Below, in pieces: positions 27,323-35,848 of a DNA stretch of 64,000 nt. Below the pieces are notes generated by a model. That model saw nothing but the letters and a program-made list of their open reading frames with translations, was not told the DNA's origin and did not search any database. This stretch comes from Candidatus Chloroploca sp. Khr17 (GTDB lineage: Bacteria; Chloroflexota; Chloroflexia; Chloroflexales; Chloroflexaceae), in NCBI RefSeq assembly GCF_004138165.1, contig NZ_RYFF01000006.1:122358-186357 (forward strand). Reading direction: 5' to 3'. Made by a program: the position numbers and the translations under genes. Positions within the stretch are counted from its first letter, which is position 1; every line of letters starts with the position of its first letter.

Positions 27323-28726
27323 TCAGATCGCCTCAGCGGCAGATTTCGCCACAGCTGGTTTGGTGCGATCAATGCCAAAGATCCATGCCCGGTCATCCCG
27401 AAAGATCGGCGTCGAGAGGCGCAGGAGCGTACGTGTCACCACTACAGCCGTAAAGAGACTGAGCAGAATACCGAGGCCCAGCGTCAGGGCAAACCCCTGA
27501 ATAATGCTCACGCCAAAGCTATTGCCAAAGATAAAGAGCACGATGCTCGTGATCAACGTCGACACACTCGAATCACGGATCGCCGACCAGGACTCCTCAA
27601 AGCCAAGCTCAAGGGCACTATGAATATCGCGCCCACGCCGATACTCTTCGCGCAGGCGCGAAAAGATCAGCACATTGGCATCAACCGCCAGACCAATCGA
27701 GAGCACAAAACCAGCGATGCCAGGCAGTGTAAGGGTAATGGGAATGAGGCGATAGAGGGCAAAGCTAATCAAGACATAGAGCGCCAGCGCCAGGGTTGCC
27801 AGTAGGCCAGGAAACCGGTAGAAGGCAAGCATATAGATAGCGACCAGACTCAACCCGATCGCACCCGCCATAATGCTTGACTCAACCGACTCTTGACCAA
27901 GGGTTGCCGTCACACTGCGGCTTGTTTCGACAACGAGCGGCACGGGCAACGCGCCATACTTCAACTGATTGAGAATATTGTCGCGATCAGTGACATCATT
28001 GACCTCAATGACGCCTGAGCCATCGCGGAGGGCCGCGTTGATCTGGGGGCAACTAATGACCACATTGTCGAGCACAATGCACATCGGTTGGCCAACATTC
28101 TGGGCGGTAAACGCAGCCAAACGTTGAGCCGACTCACCAGTAAAGGCAAACGACACCGCAGGCCGACTCCCAGTGACGCCACCCTGCGAAAAGGCTGGCT
28201 GGACGGAACTAGTATCAAGGTCAGCACCATCGGTAATGCTCTCAAAAATTGGCCCGAGATCGTCAAGAGTTTGGATCTCTTCAACTCCCTCTGGCAACAC
28301 TGGATTGGGGCTGCCCGTCGTGCGGATCAATGCACCTGAGGGCAGATACTGGCCCTGTGAGTCAATGAACTCAAGGCGCCCGGTACCACGCAACGTCTCA
28401 ACGGCCTGCTCAGGATCATCAACGCCAGGCAACTCAACGATCAGGCGATCATTGCCCGCGACCTGCACGAGCGTCTCACCGACACCGAGGGCATTGACCC
28501 GGCGCTCGATCACCCCACGGGCAATCTCCATCTGTTCGCGATCAACGTCAGGATCAGTCGCTCGCAGCAAGACTTGAATACCGCCTTGCAAATCGAGGCC
28601 CAGGCGAAAACTCACATCGCGCCCAAGTGCCATCTGGTTAGGGGCCAGATTGATCCAGAGGGCCAGGGCCGCAATGATCACAATCCCTAAGATTGAAATG
28701 ATTTCTCTGCTACGCACGGCGTTCAA
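27323..28726 (-). CDS. secD: Protein translocase subunit SecD
   Basis: The 467-residue protein has an N-terminal transmembrane segment, the LGLDLQGGIQVLL motif near residue 42, the periplasmic P1 domain, and the C-terminal membrane block with GLAVDANVLIFSRLREE (about 346-362). It partners SecF. The start is TTG 28726, which is very close to the GAGGAG; the GTG at 28717 is an alternative with a longer spacing. Confidence 0.95.
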   Translation of the reverse strand: MNAVRSREIISILGIVIIAALALWINLAPNQMALGRDVSFRLGLDLQGGIQVLLRATDPDVDREQMEIARGVIERRVNALGVGETLVQVAGNDRLIVELPGVDDPEQAVETLRGTGRLEFIDSQGQYLPSGALIRTTGSPNPVLPEGVEEIQTLDDLGPIFESITDGADLDTSSVQPAFSQGGVTGSRPAVSFAFTGESAQRLAAFTAQNVGQPMCIVLDNVVISCPQINAALRDGSGVIEVNDVTDRDNILNQLKYGALPVPLVVETSRSVTATLGQESVESSIMAGAIGLSLVAIYMLAFYRFPGLLATLALALYVLISFALYRLIPITLTLPGIAGFVLSIGLAVDANVLIFSRLREEYRRGRDIHSALELGFEESWSAIRDSSVSTLITSIVLFIFGNSFGVSIIQGFALTLGLGILLSLFTAVVVTRTLLRLSTPIFRDDRAWIFGIDRTKPAVAKSAAEAI

Positions 28727-28788
28727 CTACTCCTCGCGCTCAGGTTTCGTAACCACGGCATTATAGACCTCTGCTGATATGATGTCAA

Positions 28789-28835
28789 TTGCAAAGCGAT
28801 GCGGTTGCCCTTAGGGCAACCGCATCGCTTTGCAA
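28789..28835. terminator. 22-bp inverted repeat downstream of the DsbA-like gene
   Basis: Arms 28789-28810 and 28814-28835 pair perfectly around a TTA loop. It lies between the DsbA-like gene end (28860, minus) and the secD start (28726, minus), so it separates two minus-strand units. Confidence 0.75.
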
Positions 28836-28859
28836 AAGGCCGCTTGTGCGGAGCAACGC

Positions 28860-29567
28860 TTATTGACCGGCCGTGCGCAGCGCTGCCTCAATGGCCCCAG
28901 GGAGGCCATTCATATCGACCAGTTGCCCATTCACATCAAACGAGGGCGTGCCTGTCACGCCCCGGGCAACCGCGCTCTCGACGGCCGCGAGAATGGCTGC
29001 ATTGTGCGTCCCTGCGCTCATGCAGCTATCAAAAGCCGCCCGATCCACGCCAAGCTGACCTGCATACCCCGAAAAGACATTGTTGACATTGTTAAGTTGT
29101 GCCCACTGACCTTGATTGGTCATCAAGAGATGGTTCATTTCCCAGAACTGGCCCTGCTCACCGGCACAGCGGGCGGCTTCCCCCGCTGCAATCGCCTGTG
29201 CATTGTTGTTCAGAGGAAATTCATGAAAGATCATCTGGATTTTGCCGGTCTCAACATAGTCACGTGTAATAATTGGCGACATGTTCCGGTCAAAAAATGC
29301 ACAGGCAGGACAACGATAGTCGGCATATTCCACAACCGTGACCGCTGCCTCGGGATCCCCCTTAAACCAAAAGCCTTCGGGTGTTTGCCCAGTTTGCGCA
29401 TTGATTGTTGGCACTTCGCCGCCACCGAACCCACCCCGGACTGCAAAGGTGATTAAAAAGGCCGCCCCCAGAACAACCAAAGCACCGATCGCCCAATAGA
29501 AGGGGATCAGTGGATTACGCTTTCGTTCGGCGACTCGACGGCCGCGCCGACTCTGTGGCTGACTCAT
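28860..29567 (-). CDS. DsbA-family thiol-disulfide oxidoreductase, membrane-anchored
   Basis: The 235-residue protein has a basic cytoplasmic N-terminus (RRGRRVAERKR), one transmembrane anchor (about 22-46) and an extracytoplasmic DsbA_4-like thioredoxin fold with active site CPAC (about 85-88) and cis-Pro in TGTPSF. It would form or reshuffle disulfides in exported proteins. GAGGAG lies eight bases before the ATG. The secDF genes just downstream point to a shared theme of export, but the hairpin between them suggests separate transcripts. Confidence 0.88.
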   Translation of the reverse strand: MSQPQSRRGRRVAERKRNPLIPFYWAIGALVVLGAAFLITFAVRGGFGGGEVPTINAQTGQTPEGFWFKGDPEAAVTVVEYADYRCPACAFFDRNMSPIITRDYVETGKIQMIFHEFPLNNNAQAIAAGEAARCAGEQGQFWEMNHLLMTNQGQWAQLNNVNNVFSGYAGQLGVDRAAFDSCMSAGTHNAAILAAVESAVARGVTGTPSFDVNGQLVDMNGLPGAIEAALRTAGQ

Positions 29568-29655
29568 GAAACTTACTCCTCGTCCTGCGCTTCAGGATAT
29601 TCATGGCATTATAGCGAGGGCAGAGTCGTGCGTCAAACCTGAGTTTTTGGTATAC

Positions 29656-30376
29656 TTGATAAGCTTGCCCGCAGAATCAGAATTGTGGTCACAAACGTTG
29701 GATACGACCTTTCACGCGAAACCTGACAGTGAGTTGCTTTACAATCTAGCCTTGCAGCTTGGCTCAATCCAGGAACTCAGTGAAGCAGCGCAGGTAACAC
29801 TGGAAACCTTTGCCCGCTGTACGCAGGCAAAGAGTGGCCTGCTGCTTATGCCTGGCGTCGTGCCGCTCAGTATCGGGATGTCGGCCCCAACTGCCGAGGA
29901 GGTTGTTGCGATCTATGCGTTGCCAGCCGTGCAGGCCGCAATGCACCTCGTTGGCATTACCGTGCTGCCGGGGGGGGCTGGTGCCTCTGACTGGTAGTAT
30001 CCATATTGCTGGGATTTTACCGACAAGTCACGGCCCACCCGCGCTTCTCCTGCTCGGCTGTGAGCCACCCTTAAACCACTCGTCCCGTCGTACCCTCGCG
30101 GTAGCAATCCCTCTCATCCGCCAGACTTTTGATCGCCTTCGCCAGCAGCAACGCGCTCGACAACTTCCACCCATAACCGAGACACGTCTTACCCAAGACC
30201 TCACCCGTCTTCACGCCACCCTCAAAGAGAGCCACGCACGTCTCTTGCACGCAGCGAGCCTCCTGTACAACGAAGCCATGCCCGAGCCTGACGTAACCCT
30301 TGCGCTGGCACAAAGCCTGGAGCAACTGCAACAGGCCCTCGATCTTTGCACAAAGATGCAGGTGCACGAAGCGTGA
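29656..30376 (+). pseudogene. GAF-domain protein gene interrupted by a frameshift at a G8 run
   Basis: Two overlapping frames together make one GAF-like domain. The first frame supplies LLYNLALQLGSIQELSEAAQ and following strands and stops at 29997. The second frame, from about 29970, supplies the closing strand ALLLLGCEPPLN and helix TLAVAIPLIRQTFDRLRQQQ, then a helical tail to the stop at 30376. The switch falls at a run of eight Gs (29970-29977); one G fewer would restore a single frame. It could be a decayed gene, a phase-variable tract or an assembly error. A TATACT lies at 29651-29656, so the start is probably a TTG at 29665 or 29683, and the ATG at 29566 is unlikely because it overlaps the divergent gene's start. 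Confidence 0.65.
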
Positions 30377-30396
30377 TACCTTCGTGCGCCTGCATC
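30355..30396. terminator. 17-bp hairpin at the end of the GAF gene
   Basis: Arms 30355-30371 and 30380-30396 pair with one G-U wobble and include the stop codon of the broken GAF gene. It lies before the convergent gene ending at 30422. Confidence 0.65.
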
Positions 30397-30421
30397 AAGA
30401 ACTTCTAGCCCGCTGACCAAC

Positions 30422-31693
30422 TCAGACCGCACTGCCAGGGGCAGAAATGCGCTGTGTACCGCGACGCATTGCCCGCATCAATAGCGACAGCCCGGCGAGG
30501 ATGCCAACAATGCCGTATTCGAGGATGGGTACGCGCACAATGTCAGGCAAGCGATGCATTTCGCGCCGTAAACCATACCAGGCAAGGGCCGACACTCCAT
30601 ACGCCGAGCCGATGCCAATGCGAGTCTCTTTGCTCAGGCCAAGACCGTGCATCTGCGCCAATACAAACATACCAAGAAAACCAAAGGTGAACATGCCCTC
30701 AAAACCGCTGCCTTTTTGCAAGGTTGTGATTACTGAATGCGGCAAGACCAGCATCTCGAGCGCCAAAGTCCAGCGCGGGTCACGGTGCGCATTGGTATAG
30801 ATCAAGGAGGATTGCACAAAGAGAAGCATCATATGGTAGAGCCCACCAAGATGCGCGGGCAGTGGCTCCATCGGATGGTACCAGAAGGTATAGACGGTCG
30901 CCCAGCTAAAGATATAGCCGTGGTAACGGCGCACAAAGCGAACCAGGTCATGGGGCAGACCCGGACGTTTCAGCCCCATGATCAAACCGCGGCGGGGCGT
31001 CTCCATCGCTAGAATCAGCATCAGCATAAAGGCTGCCGAGCCAAGTGACGTTCCTTCGGGCACATCGACCGCAAGGCCATCGTAATACCGGCGTGTCTGG
31101 GCATAGTGCAACCCAACCCCGGCAGCATTGACGGCAAGGGCCGTCCAGTTTAGTGGTCGCATCCCATCATCATAGGATGGGCGCGCCCGTTGGGCGGCAT
31201 AAATGCATCCCCAGACGGCCAGTTGATGCAACAGATAGCCACTCCAGGCAGTGATCCGGGCAGCGGTATACGGTCCTTCCGAGATCCAGCGGTAATGACC
31301 AGGTTTGCCATTGTAGGGGGCATAGCTAATCGGCGCACGTCCCCCAAGGGCAACGGCACCCACAACGGCACCACAAACGGCTGCCGCCGGAACGAGCAGA
31401 TCGCGTGCATCGGGGGCGGCAGGAGGGCCATCGCGCTGCTCTACCCAGGTCACAAAGCGTTGCAGTACCAACCCGGTCACCGCTGCGCCTGCCGCAGCCA
31501 GCAAGCCAGTGCCAACCGCACGCAACGGCTGCTCACGCGGCGAGGCAAGGGCAGCACAGGCGGCCCCAGCGGCACTCACGAGCGCAAGACCAACCCCGGG
31601 CTTGCGCCCACGCAACACATCAAGCCAGTAGACGGACGCCATCGGATTGAAGAGCGCAGTTCCAGCGAGCGCATAGTTTCGTGATGCATCCAT
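30422..31693 (-). CDS. Multi-pass membrane protein of unknown function next to the bch operon
   Basis: I do not recognise this 423-residue protein. Hydropathy suggests about ten transmembrane segments; the N-terminal half is Ala/Gly-rich. The C-terminal half has several aromatic/His clusters in or near the membrane: RRYHGYIFSWATVYTFWYHP, GGLYHMMLLF, IYTNAHRDPRW and LPHSVITTL. These could bind heme, chlorin or metal, but that is speculation. ATG 31693 has AAAGG seven bases upstream; the ORF extends further without support. It follows bchL on the same strand but is separated from it by strong hairpins, so it may have its own transcript. Confidence 0.75.
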   Translation of the reverse strand: MDASRNYALAGTALFNPMASVYWLDVLRGRKPGVGLALVSAAGAACAALASPREQPLRAVGTGLLAAAGAAVTGLVLQRFVTWVEQRDGPPAAPDARDLLVPAAAVCGAVVGAVALGGRAPISYAPYNGKPGHYRWISEGPYTAARITAWSGYLLHQLAVWGCIYAAQRARPSYDDGMRPLNWTALAVNAAGVGLHYAQTRRYYDGLAVDVPEGTSLGSAAFMLMLILAMETPRRGLIMGLKRPGLPHDLVRFVRRYHGYIFSWATVYTFWYHPMEPLPAHLGGLYHMMLLFVQSSLIYTNAHRDPRWTLALEMLVLPHSVITTLQKGSGFEGMFTFGFLGMFVLAQMHGLGLSKETRIGIGSAYGVSALAWYGLRREMHRLPDIVRVPILEYGIVGILAGLSLLMRAMRRGTQRISAPGSAV

Positions 31694-31798
31694 GGACGTT
31701 ACCTTTTGAGAGAGAGACTCCCTCCTAGTGATAAGAGGGCTAACGCCCTGCAAACCCAAGTTTCTTTACAAGTGTTCACATTTGGGGTACCAGGCAAG

Positions 31799-31861
31799 CC
31801 TGGGAGCGAGGGCGGGACGCCCTCGAAGGCATTCCGAGGGCGTCCCGCCCTCGCTCCCAGG
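31799..31861. repeat. GC-rich hairpin repeat, GAGGGCG family, copy 2
   Basis: Arms 31799-31825 and 31835-31861 are perfectly complementary over 27 bases. Flanking bases GTTCACA (31774-31780) and TGTGAAC (31867-31873) add an outer stem. It matches the copy at 3944-4004 in arms and flanks, while the loop differs. It lies between bchL and the membrane-protein gene. Confidence 0.8.
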
Positions 31862-31879
31862 AGAAGTGTGAACCCTTAC

Positions 31880-31959
31880 GTTTCTTCTGGCGAAAGATGC
31901 CAGCTTTGCTGGCATCTTTCGCCAGAAGAAACCTTTTCTTGGGGGCCACAGGCCCCCAA
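31880..31959. terminator. 25-bp and 9-bp hairpins downstream of bchL
   Basis: Arms 31880-31904 and 31908-31932 pair perfectly around TTT with the core GCCAGC/GCTGGC. A second small stem (31939-31947 and 31951-31959) lies nearer the bchL stop. Together they should terminate the bch operon. Confidence 0.75.
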
Positions 31960-31970
31960 CCACTCCTATC

Positions 31971-32789
31971 CTACTTCCATCCACCCACAACGTCAAAGAT
32001 CGCCCGGTCGTGCATGGGATTAGGGATCGTCGATTCGGGTTGACCAAGGAGATATTCGGCCATCTCATTGAAAGGACGGATGCAATCCTCTTTGCCTTCA
32101 CCCTCCATATCAAAGAGGGTCTTGCCTGCCAGGCGCGAGCGACGGATCAAGTCGTGATAGGGTACCCGCCCGATAATCTTGGTACCAACGGTCTCAACAA
32201 ACTGCTCAAGGAGGCCCGTTCCCCCAAAATCAGGATCGACCCGATTCGCAATCAAGCCAGCCATCCTCACTTTATGGCGTTGACTCTTCTGCTGGATGGC
32301 GAGGCAGAGGCGGTTCGCAGCAAAGATGCTATCAAAATCATTGCAGGCAATGATAATGCCATAATCGGCATAGTTGAGCGGTGCCGAAAAGCCACCACAG
32401 ACCACATCCCCAAGCACATCAAAGAGAATCACATCATACTTATGATAGAGGCCAAACTCTTTGAGCAACTTGACCGTCTCGCCAACCACATAGCCACCAC
32501 AGCCACTGCCGGCAGGCGGGCCACCCGCTTCGAGCGTATCAACCCCGGCAAAACCCGTCAGAATAACATCCTCGCGGGCGACATCCTCAATATGGAAATC
32601 AACCTCTTCGAGCACATCAATCACGGTCGGCTGGAGCAAGCCAGTCAAAGGGAAGGTACTATCGTGTTTCGGGTCACAGCCAATCTGCAACACCTTCGCC
32701 CCTTTGAGGGCCATTGCCGCCGAGAGATTGGCACTGGTCGTTGATTTGCCAATCCCGCCTTTGCCATAGACAGCAAGAATCAGGGACAT
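31971..32789 (-). CDS. bchL: Light-independent protochlorophyllide reductase iron-sulfur ATPase BchL
   Basis: The 272-residue protein is NifH-like, with the P-loop [11 protein letters not shown] near residue 9, DPKHDST, and the two cysteines ligating the bridging 4Fe-4S cluster in the conserved GGYVVGE and FSAPL regions. It delivers electrons, driven by ATP, to BchN-BchB, which reduces ring D of protochlorophyllide in the dark. AAGGAGAG lies ahead of the ATG. It is the last gene of the operon bchN-bchB-bciB-bchL. Confidence 0.97.
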   Translation of the reverse strand: MSLILAVYGKGGIGKSTTSANLSAAMALKGAKVLQIGCDPKHDSTFPLTGLLQPTVIDVLEEVDFHIEDVAREDVILTGFAGVDTLEAGGPPAGSGCGGYVVGETVKLLKEFGLYHKYDVILFDVLGDVVCGGFSAPLNYADYGIIIACNDFDSIFAANRLCLAIQQKSQRHKVRMAGLIANRVDPDFGGTGLLEQFVETVGTKIIGRVPYHDLIRRSRLAGKTLFDMEGEGKEDCIRPFNEMAEYLLGQPESTIPNPMHDRAIFDVVGGWK

Positions 32790-32807
32790 GAAGCTCTCTC
32801 CTTCAAC

Positions 32808-34088
32808 TCAAGCCTCGCTTCTGGTCGCTGCCTCGGCGGGGACACGGGCAAGGGGGCGACCGAACTCACGGGCATAGACATCGGCGGTATAGGCGAGGGC
32901 ACGATAGACGTACCCGGGCACAATCCGCTGTTCGTGGCGGGGGAACTGGTCACGGACATAGACGAGATTGCGCAGCAGTTTCTGTTCGATCACACTGCGG
33001 GCAAACTCAACCCCTTTGGGACCTTTGGAGCGCTGGAGCCAGGCGACAAACTTGCGCACAGGCAGCGGGGGCCGTTTACGGGGCTTGCGCAGCATCCCCA
33101 CATAGGCCTGAATGCCCGCCCGACGGTCGCCACCCTCGGTACGTTGACCGAGTTCCAGCGAGGGGCGAATCAACTCAAAGAGCTCTTCGCCGCGCTCGTT
33201 ACGGACAAACATCCATTGCCACCGTTCATCAGGGGGCAAGGGAGCCCCGAGGTAGCCCACCGTGAGATCGGCCAGGCCATTTTGATAATCGAAACAACTG
33301 AGGCAGGCTGCGGGGAAGACCCCGCGCTCGCCGCCGAGGGCACTGACATCAAGATCAACAAAATTAATCGTCTCGGTATGCCCATCTTCGTGGCGCATCC
33401 AGACGCGAAAATCCTGCATAAACTCGTGATGCACAATCGTCTCGGGCGACTTCGAGGCAACCTTCAAGAAGCGCTGGAGATCGGGGTAGGAGGTATTATC
33501 GGTACAGGGCAACCCGATCACATACAACTGCTCGAGGCCGAGTTCCGGCTCAAGGGCGCGCAGCGCATGCACCTGGCAACCGGTGCCAATGAAGGCAAGG
33601 CGCTTGAGGCCAACGGCCCGAACCTCGTCGAGCACCTCGAGATTCGGCGAGAGACAGGGCTTATTGCCGGCGCTCGCCCGCACCTCTTCAGGCGTACGCG
33701 CCAAGAAAGGAAACGGAGCCCAGCGGGTACCGGGGGCGGCTTTCGTCGTAATGACGCCCTCGACCAGACCACGCTCGAGCAGCAGGGCGGCCAGCGACGT
33801 AATAATGCCACTCCACTGTGCTTCGAGATTGGGGGTACGCATCCGGGCGATATGGATAGCCCGATGCACCCCAAAGAGCAACTCATCGCCATCGCGACGG
33901 TTGCGCCCGTGGAACTGACGTTCAAACTCTTCGTGTTTGTTGTTGACAAAAACACACGAAGCGGCCATCATCGGGCGCAACTCACCGCCACAGACCCCAC
34001 AATCACTACACAGCTTCGGGCGACCTTTGAACCGCTCGGCCTGCGAAAGCAGAGTAATCTCGTGGAGCGGTCGGGCTGTCATGGTCAT
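32808..34088 (-). CDS. bciB: Ferredoxin-dependent divinyl (proto)chlorophyllide 8-vinyl reductase BciB
   Basis: The 426-residue protein belongs to the coenzyme F420 hydrogenase beta-subunit-like family, with N-terminal cysteines in KLCSDCGVCGG (about 26-36) and further ones in GLPCTDN and ACLSCFDY for Fe-S clusters. Among phototrophs this family is BciB, which reduces the C8 vinyl group using ferredoxin. Placement between bchB and bchL supports that over an F420 enzyme. Two Met starts (34088 and 34082) are possible; the second has the better ribosome-site spacing. Confidence 0.93.
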   Translation of the reverse strand: MTMTARPLHEITLLSQAERFKGRPKLCSDCGVCGGELRPMMAASCVFVNNKHEEFERQFHGRNRRDGDELLFGVHRAIHIARMRTPNLEAQWSGIITSLAALLLERGLVEGVITTKAAPGTRWAPFPFLARTPEEVRASAGNKPCLSPNLEVLDEVRAVGLKRLAFIGTGCQVHALRALEPELGLEQLYVIGLPCTDNTSYPDLQRFLKVASKSPETIVHHEFMQDFRVWMRHEDGHTETINFVDLDVSALGGERGVFPAACLSCFDYQNGLADLTVGYLGAPLPPDERWQWMFVRNERGEELFELIRPSLELGQRTEGGDRRAGIQAYVGMLRKPRKRPPLPVRKFVAWLQRSKGPKGVEFARSVIEQKLLRNLVYVRDQFPRHEQRIVPGYVYRALAYTADVYAREFGRPLARVPAEAATRSEA

Positions 34089-34100
34089 ACTTCACCTGAT

Positions 34101-35825
34101 CTAGGCACCGAGATGCTCTTTGGCAGCCAGCAGCACCTCGGCGGTAATCTTCGCGATTCCATGTTCACGGGCATACTTCTCGATATTGCCCCGTGCGCGG
34201 CCACGGACAAAGAAAGGGATCTTCTTGAGCATCGCTTCGCCATCAGCCGTCCAGACTGGATTCACGACAGGCATTGGAGTGGCCTGACCAGATGCCGCAG
34301 CGCCTGCCGACGAAGCAACCCCGTTGGACGGTTGTGCTTCCGGCGCATGGCCGTTGGACGGTTGTGCTTCCGACGCATGGCCGTTGGTTGGCTTGACCAC
34401 ATCAGCGACCGCAGCAACTGGTGACACAACAGCATTGCCATTGCTCGCAAGCACCGGTTCAACCGACGGAGCAACTGGAGACTCAACCAGTTCCAGCCCG
34501 GCATCACCAAACATATCAATGAGATGCTTTTCCATCCCGAGCGTACAGGTCGTCGCGACCTCATCGGCAATCACATCGGCTCCATCAAAACCGAGGAATG
34601 GACGATAGGCAAGCAAGTGATTTTCGATGTGCGTTGGCGACGAAATAACCATCACATTCAGATCGTAACGTCGACCAGTATGCCGTTCCATCTGCGTCCC
34701 ACAGACAAGTTCCGGGCGCAACTGACCGATCCGGTCAGCCACCTGTTGAAACTCATCGGTGGCGAGGAAATCCGCATCGCTGACATAGCCCTGGAGTTGC
34801 GACCGCACCCAGGCGGCCTCCTTGACGAGATAGGTACCGGCACCGGCAATTGGCATCGCCAGTTCATCGGCGAGGAACTTGGTGATCCCGACGGTATGGG
34901 TTGCATCGCCAAAGACAAACGCCTTCTTGCCCGAAAAGCTCTCCATATCAGCTGTGCGGGCAAACCAGGGCACATTCGAAGGAGCCGACATACCATCAAG
35001 CGAAAACTCGGTGAGCGGGGGAAGTTTGAGCGGCGATGGCGGCGCGGCAAGGCGTGCGCCAACTGCATTGAGTTGCTCGATCACCGCATCGAGCCAGCGC
35101 AGCGTTGGCTGCACCCCGATCGGCGCTTCACAGAGCGCAGCCGTACCAAACTGCGCCTCGAGATACTCGGCGGCAAGCCGACCGAGTTCGCGGTAGGGCG
35201 CAATGGTAAGCCAGGCCGCTGGCAAGCGACGAAGATCATCAACACTCGCCCCCCATGGAGCCACCACATTGACGGCCACCCCGAGCGTTTTGAGGATGCG
35301 ACGGAGGCTGATCAGATCGTGGCGAGCGTGAAAGCCGAGCGACGAAGGCCCAAGGATATTCACACTCGGCATCGGGGTCAGGGGTTGAGGGGTCGCATAC
35401 TTCTTCACCAACTCGGTCAAGAGCCCCTCGGCGGCGGCGGTCTCTTGCATGCGATACGGATTCGCATCATAGACCATCACCTCGCAAGAGAGACCCGACT
35501 GATGCGCCGCAATCTCCAGATTTTCCTGCAGCAGAATAGTCGAGCATGAAGCAACCACCACAATCAACTCGGGATGACGGGTCGCCTCGACCTGTCGCAG
35601 CGTCTCGGGAAGGCGAAGCGTGCCACGGGCGAGATCGGTGCCACTGACCACACTCGTCGTCATCGCCGGAAACCCGGGCGTCCGTTCGAGCATCGTAAAG
35701 ATCGTATTCACATACCCATCACCTTGAGGGGCATGAAAGACGGCGTGGGTCTTGCGCATCGAGTTCATCACTCGAGCGACCCCGTGATGGGCCGTACCTT
35801 CGTACATCCAATAAGCCAGTCGCAT
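34101..35825 (-). CDS. bchB: Light-independent protochlorophyllide reductase subunit B
   Basis: The 574-residue protein matches BchB/ChlB: MRLAYWMYEGTAHHGVARV at the start, the conserved YDANPYRMQETAAAEGL segment, and a C-terminal protochlorophyllide-reductase tail (WTADGEAMLKKIPFFVRGRARGNIEKYA). It forms the catalytic heterotetramer with BchN. The tail is joined by a low-complexity linker that contains a 10-residue tandem repeat (about 480-505), which makes it longer than many BchB proteins. GGAG lies seven bases before the ATG. Confidence 0.97.
   Translation of the reverse strand: MRLAYWMYEGTAHHGVARVMNSMRKTHAVFHAPQGDGYVNTIFTMLERTPGFPAMTTSVVSGTDLARGTLRLPETLRQVEATRHPELIVVVASCSTILLQENLEIAAHQSGLSCEVMVYDANPYRMQETAAAEGLLTELVKKYATPQPLTPMPSVNILGPSSLGFHARHDLISLRRILKTLGVAVNVVAPWGASVDDLRRLPAAWLTIAPYRELGRLAAEYLEAQFGTAALCEAPIGVQPTLRWLDAVIEQLNAVGARLAAPPSPLKLPPLTEFSLDGMSAPSNVPWFARTADMESFSGKKAFVFGDATHTVGITKFLADELAMPIAGAGTYLVKEAAWVRSQLQGYVSDADFLATDEFQQVADRIGQLRPELVCGTQMERHTGRRYDLNVMVISSPTHIENHLLAYRPFLGFDGADVIADEVATTCTLGMEKHLIDMFGDAGLELVESPVAPSVEPVLASNGNAVVSPVAAVADVVKPTNGHASEAQPSNGHAPEAQPSNGVASSAGAAASGQATPMPVVNPVWTADGEAMLKKIPFFVRGRARGNIEKYAREHGIAKITAEVLLAAKEHLGA
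34321..34390. repeat. 30-nt tandem repeat inside bchB (linker)
   Basis: Two consecutive 30-base units (34321-34350 and 34351-34380) differ by one base, and a partial third unit follows. They encode the decapeptide pattern HAxEAQPSNG in the linker between the BchB core and its C-terminal domain. Length variation here would not shift the frame. Confidence 0.85.
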
Positions 35826-35848
35826 GCGCTCACTCCATCAGCATAGGC

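Noticed and set aside
32934..34424. 496-codon plus-strand ORF opposite bciB/bchB
   Set aside because: Same reason: it is antisense to clearly coding genes and shows no family motif.
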